Shown here: positions 60,701 to 64,000 of the stretch, piece by piece
How the letters are laid out: each line of letters starts with the position of its first letter
Position numbering within the stretch: the first letter of the stretch is position 1
From: Cryptomeria japonica
Lineage: Eukaryota > Streptophyta > Pinopsida > Cupressales > Cupressaceae
Assembly (NCBI RefSeq): GCF_030272615.1
Contig: NC_081414.1
Location: 821,245,896-821,309,895 of the forward strand
Direction: 5' to 3'
DNA: 64,000 bases
Program-made: the position numbers and the translations under genes
Notes under the pieces: model-generated
Databases searched by the model: none
The model's input: only the letters and a program-made list of their open reading frames with translations
What the model was told of the DNA's origin: nothing

Positions 60701-61950
60701 TCTCCCCAGATCAAAAGGTAAAATTTTCTTTGATTCTCAAGAACGACATTATTTTAATCTCTAATAGTTCGGACAAATTGATATGGTGCCCTGCAAAGAA
60801 CGAAAAATACTCTATTAAGGAAGGGTATAAGTCAATTCATCAGATGTATGTTCAATCCTATTCACAAAGAGCTTATAACTTCTATTGGAACAACAATATT
60901 CTTCCCAAGGTAGGGATGTTTGCTTGGCTTGCTCTACACAAGAGAATACTTACCAGTGAGAGACTTGATAAATTGAATATTGCACCTCCATTTGCCTGTT
61001 TACTTTGTGGTGAGCATAATGAATGTTAGATCATCTCCTCCTCCAATGTGATTTTGCTCATTATTGTTGGATGTTTGTGCTTGCTAAACTTTCCTTTAAC
61101 ATCCCTTTTCCAAATGATGTATGAGATTAGTTCCAGTCCTGGCCAGTCTTATACTCATTCTCTCTTTTTACATGCATTTGGAAAGTGATCCCATCCACAA
61201 TAGTATGGTCACTTTGGTGGGATAGAAATAAGCATATTTTTAGAAACCAGACATCTCCTCTTTCTGATGTTTTCAATTACATTGAAAAATCAATATCAGA
61301 ATTGGTTAATGCTCATGTTTCAAATCAGTTCAATCCAAATAGGGAATTTACTTCTTGGGATGGTCAGGTTATTAATTGTTGGAAGGGCACTTCTATTTCT
61401 ATATCACCTTGCTTTTCAAGAGTGAGAATTAGTAAAATTGATAGAAATAAAGTGAAACGGTGTCCTCTGGATTCGACGCATTTCAAATTGAATTTTGATG
61501 GCTCCTCTAAAGGGAACCCGGGTGATGCAGGAGTATGAGTATGCATAAGGGACCACATAGGGTGTATTTTTGCTTTGAAATATGTTTCCATTCCATCGGG
61601 TACTAACAACTATGCAAAGGCATATGCTTTTCTTGAAGGCATTCTACTAGTTGAAAAATTGAACATCTCTTCACATCGAAGGCGACTCAGTTATTATTAT
61701 CAACGCTTGCACAAAGAGAAATATTGACAATTGGCAGATAAGATATTTGCTTGAATAAGCATGGGCATTTATTGATACATTTATAAACTTTACTATTTCA
61801 CATGTGTATAGAGAAGGGAACCAGGTTGCAGATCATTTGGAAAATATGGGAAGTTCCAAGGTGGAACTTAATATGATGGGTCCAAATTGTGATCTCGATT
61901 CTTTTCCAATTCTTAGAAAAATAATTTTAGAGGACATGGGTACAGGATAA
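57728..61950 (+). pseudogene. LINE ORF2: endonuclease, RT, zf-RVT, RNase H
   Basis: ORF2 starts at ATG 57728, overlapping the ORF1 stop as ATGA. Apurinic-type endonuclease: ISWNVRGLN (57737), LLQETK, GGDFNAILSQDE (about 58133). RT: APDKLPGPHGF (about 59101), LIPKSNNPQSFADFRPIS (59252), AKLDMLKAYGKV, GDPLSPFLF (59637), and catalytic FADD (59770). Post-RT region to zf-RVT: SIKEGYKSIHQMY, FAWLALHKRIL, CLLCGEHNEC (61026). The C-terminal RNase H has LNFDGSSKGNPGDAG (61492) and GNQVADHLENMG (61818). Several frameshifts and stops make it inactive. LINEs with a C-terminal RNase H are a known plant L1 group. Confidence 0.9.
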
Positions 61951-62444
61951 TATTGCACATGGCTATGCAGTTGTCTTTTTCATAATGATAAAAAGTTGGT
62001 ATGTGGGGTATTATAATTGCAGGGTTCTGTGGTTTTGTTGTATCTGAATGATGTGAATGGATTTGGATTTGGGCATCTATTCAAAGCATGTTGGACTTCA
62101 AGTTGAATAAATGCATAAGTGAGGCAGATTGTGGACTGCTATGTAAATGTGTACAACTTTCGTGATGTTTTGGTTTAGACTTCATCTTGTTCAACATACT
62201 CCAGGAAGTATTCGATACTTGAGGATGATTTGTGGCATTCGGTATTCTGGACATTACAAGATATATTGTACCTTTTTGGCATATTAGGGAATTAAGTTTC
62301 ACAACCTTTCTATGTATTATCAAGCAAGGATCGAAGTTTTTCTTTCAGGTTCTTTTCTCCAGGAGCTCTTTGAATAAGATTTTGTAAATAAATATATAAA
62401 TAAAATATATTAAGTGGCACTGCCACCTTTTTATTAAAAAAAAA
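61951..62444 (+). other. LINE 3' untranslated region and A tail
   Basis: Ends with GGCACTGCCACCTTTTTATT and a run of A (62435-62444). No gene. Confidence 0.75.
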
Positions 62445-64000
62445 ATATAGATAAAAACGTAAAACATATTGGATATCTGATACCTATGGGTATTTAAAAC
62501 CCAAACTGTGTCCATTGTCGGTCATTTTCACCAACGACAAGCATAGGTTCAGAGTTTCCCAACAATTCAATATTTGAAAAAATTAGATATATGATTGCTA
62601 CAAAAAAAAATCATCTTTTACTAACTGATCCAGGTGGATAAATGTTTCACCAAAATAGATTGTTCTAGATGCTCCATGTGGCACCTTTGTAGACTTCTCC
62701 TGTAGTGGACGGTTTGGTCTATTTTGTCAAAAGTTGGTTTGGGGAATCAAACCCCCAACCTCACATCTCCTATTTTTTTCTCCTCATCATTGCCTCCCGA
62801 GATCCTTACTTCTATATATAGGTCGCGACTATTATTTGATGTAAAAATGATCCACATAATGGGGATCGTGGAGATTGAACCACCAACCCCCTCCACTTCT
62901 CGCACAAAGCGCTCCACCAGTGCGGCCCTGAGGATCGTGCAATATATCGTAGCGGGTTTAATATTTATTAAGTGTTTGGGGTGAGTCATCGAGGACATGG
63001 GAGAATTGTGAGAGAATTTTTGGAGAGCTAAGAAATTTGGAGAGTTAGCTTGTGATAGTGAATTGTTCGACTCTGTGCATTGGGAGCTTGAATTAAAGCT
63101 TATTGTACTTGTTGGAGAAGGACTTTTATAATTCATTATCATCGAGGAGATGTGAGGAGACTTTGTAACCTTTTTTTGGAGCATAATCAAGGATCAGTCA
63201 CTCTGTTGGAGAGGGACTTGGAGACGTAGCCATTTGGTGAACTTTGTTATCAACTCGTGTTTCCTTGTCTTCTCTTCTTTCTCTCTATTGATAATTCGTT
63301 ATTTAATTGTTGTGATGTTTAGTTAAGCATTTCAATTTCAATTTCAAGACCTTCAATTTAATCGTTGTAAAAGTTAACATCTCACGTGCAACAATCATAG
63401 ATCCTAACATCAGATCAAATACACTTTGTTGTTTAAAATACATTAATTATATAAATTTTCAACTTCAATCAAGTAATATGGAAATGATTTAACGAGCATC
63501 ATTTTTGAGCTTGGTTAATTGTAATTTGGGTGTGGGATGATGGTTTGGTGGGTTACTAGTTGGTGGGATTGACTTCTAGATTTTTGATGGGTGGTTTGGT
63601 GGAATTAGTAGGTGGTTTTTGGGTGGTTTGATGTTGAAAAAATCCTTGTTGATAATGTATTGCTTAATTTAATAATATAACAAACATGCATATTACCAAT
63701 AAAAAAAAAAGATACGATGAATCATTTTAATGATTGGATATTGTTAGGTGTTGAGGTGGGGTTGGTGACATAGAGATAAGCATATCCAAAATTCTACACA
63801 CTTTGAAAAAAAAAGTTTTTATTTTTTTATTAGTTTTCAATGATTTTACGGGGGAGCACACTCAAATTTTCGCTTTTCAGGATGTGTCCACTTTGAAAAT
63901 TAGTAAAAAATTAGCTAAAAAATCCAACATAAACTATGAGGTGTTAGCTAATTTCTCACTGGAGCAATTTTAAAAAAAAAAAAAAAAGGTTAACATTTTA
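62445..64000. other. Repeat debris, including a copia-like LTR fragment
   Basis: No gene. Around 63200-63300 the phrase GGAGACGTAGCCATTTGGTGAA, then CTCGTGTTTCCTTG, resembles the R-U5 part of plant copia LTRs; one end may lie near 63400. 63525-63640 is rich in GGTGGTTTGG-type words. Poly-A runs at 63700 and 63972-63986. Confidence 0.4.
62868..62932 (-). ncRNA. tRNA-like / SINE-like head
   Basis: The minus strand has an A-box-like TGGTGGAGCGC (about 62919-62909) and a B-box-like GGTTCAATCTC (62881-62871), spaced as in a tRNA-derived promoter. A second B-box-like GGGGGTTTGATTCCC lies further along the minus strand (about 62753-62739). It could be a tRNA-derived SINE or a tRNA relic. I cannot draw a full tRNA fold. 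Confidence 0.35.

Larger units (their letters stand above)
37996..62444 (+). mobile_element. Plant L1-type LINE, split by the large gypsy element
   Basis: ORF1 with an RNA-binding DUF4283-like region is cut at 38978/56442 by the gypsy insertion (GGTAT duplication). ORF2 has endonuclease, reverse transcriptase, zf-RVT and RNase H parts. The 3' end is the plant-LINE-like GTGGCACTGCCACCTTTTTATT followed by an A run (62435-62444). The element proper is about 7 kb without the insertion. The 5' limit and the target duplication are not determined. Confidence 0.85.

Overview
This is nuclear DNA from a seed plant, almost certainly one with a large, transposon-rich genome. A gymnosperm is plausible from the style of the repeats, but the window does not prove it. 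I see no intact host gene. The sequence is a pile of nested retrotransposons around three older substrates: a broken RPA70-like gene, the remnant of a Tat-like gypsy element, and a plant L1-type LINE.

Layout, left to right. 1-1645: end of an LTR (probably gypsy type) that appears to have inserted into the 5' LTR of the next element. 1646-7585: Copia-1 (+), autonomous type, decayed. 7586-7597: a 12-bp sliver of the RPA70 pseudogene. 7598-15745: Element-2 (+), an LTR element with perfect GGTTT target duplications that carries gag plus a 1,105-codon ORF of unknown function and no recognisable pol. 15751-17267: RPA70-like pseudogene (-), with an intron and the N, A, B and part of the C domain. 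18096-25529: Copia-3 (+), with GGGAG target duplications. 25530-27428: LTR-like debris. 27429-34281, resuming at 37272: remnant of a Tat-like gypsy element (-), with a plus-strand two-exon ORF of unknown function at its left end. This remnant was hit by a solo LTR (31310-33177, GTCCT duplication) and by a short-LTR non-autonomous element (34282-37271). About 37996-62444: L1-type LINE (+), split by a 17.5-kb Tat-like gypsy element (38979-56436, minus, GGTAT duplication). 62445-64000: debris with a tRNA-like/SINE-like stretch and a copia-like LTR fragment.

The large gypsy element is the most interesting part. Its gag-protease-RT-RNaseH run on the minus strand is one long frame broken only by stop codons. 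An internal deletion joins the archaeal-type RNase H directly to the integrase core. Between the integrase and the 3' LTR, on the opposite strand, lies a separate gene with its own TATA box, a short first exon, a 1,050-bp intron and a Plant Mobile Domain protein. Both transcription units carry, near their 5' ends and in sense orientation, arrays of a TAGCGCAT-like motif spaced almost exactly 21 bp apart. I count about 43 units in three arrays, with non-identical spacers. I know of no description of such phased arrays, and this is my main candidate for an undescribed system.

Across Element-2, Copia-3, the gypsy element and LINE ORF1, the reading frames are broken mainly by stop codons that can be explained by C-to-T changes at CAG, CGA or CAA, or G-to-A changes at TGG. 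Frameshifts are few. This pattern is expected if the elements decayed mostly by deamination of methylated cytosines while silenced.
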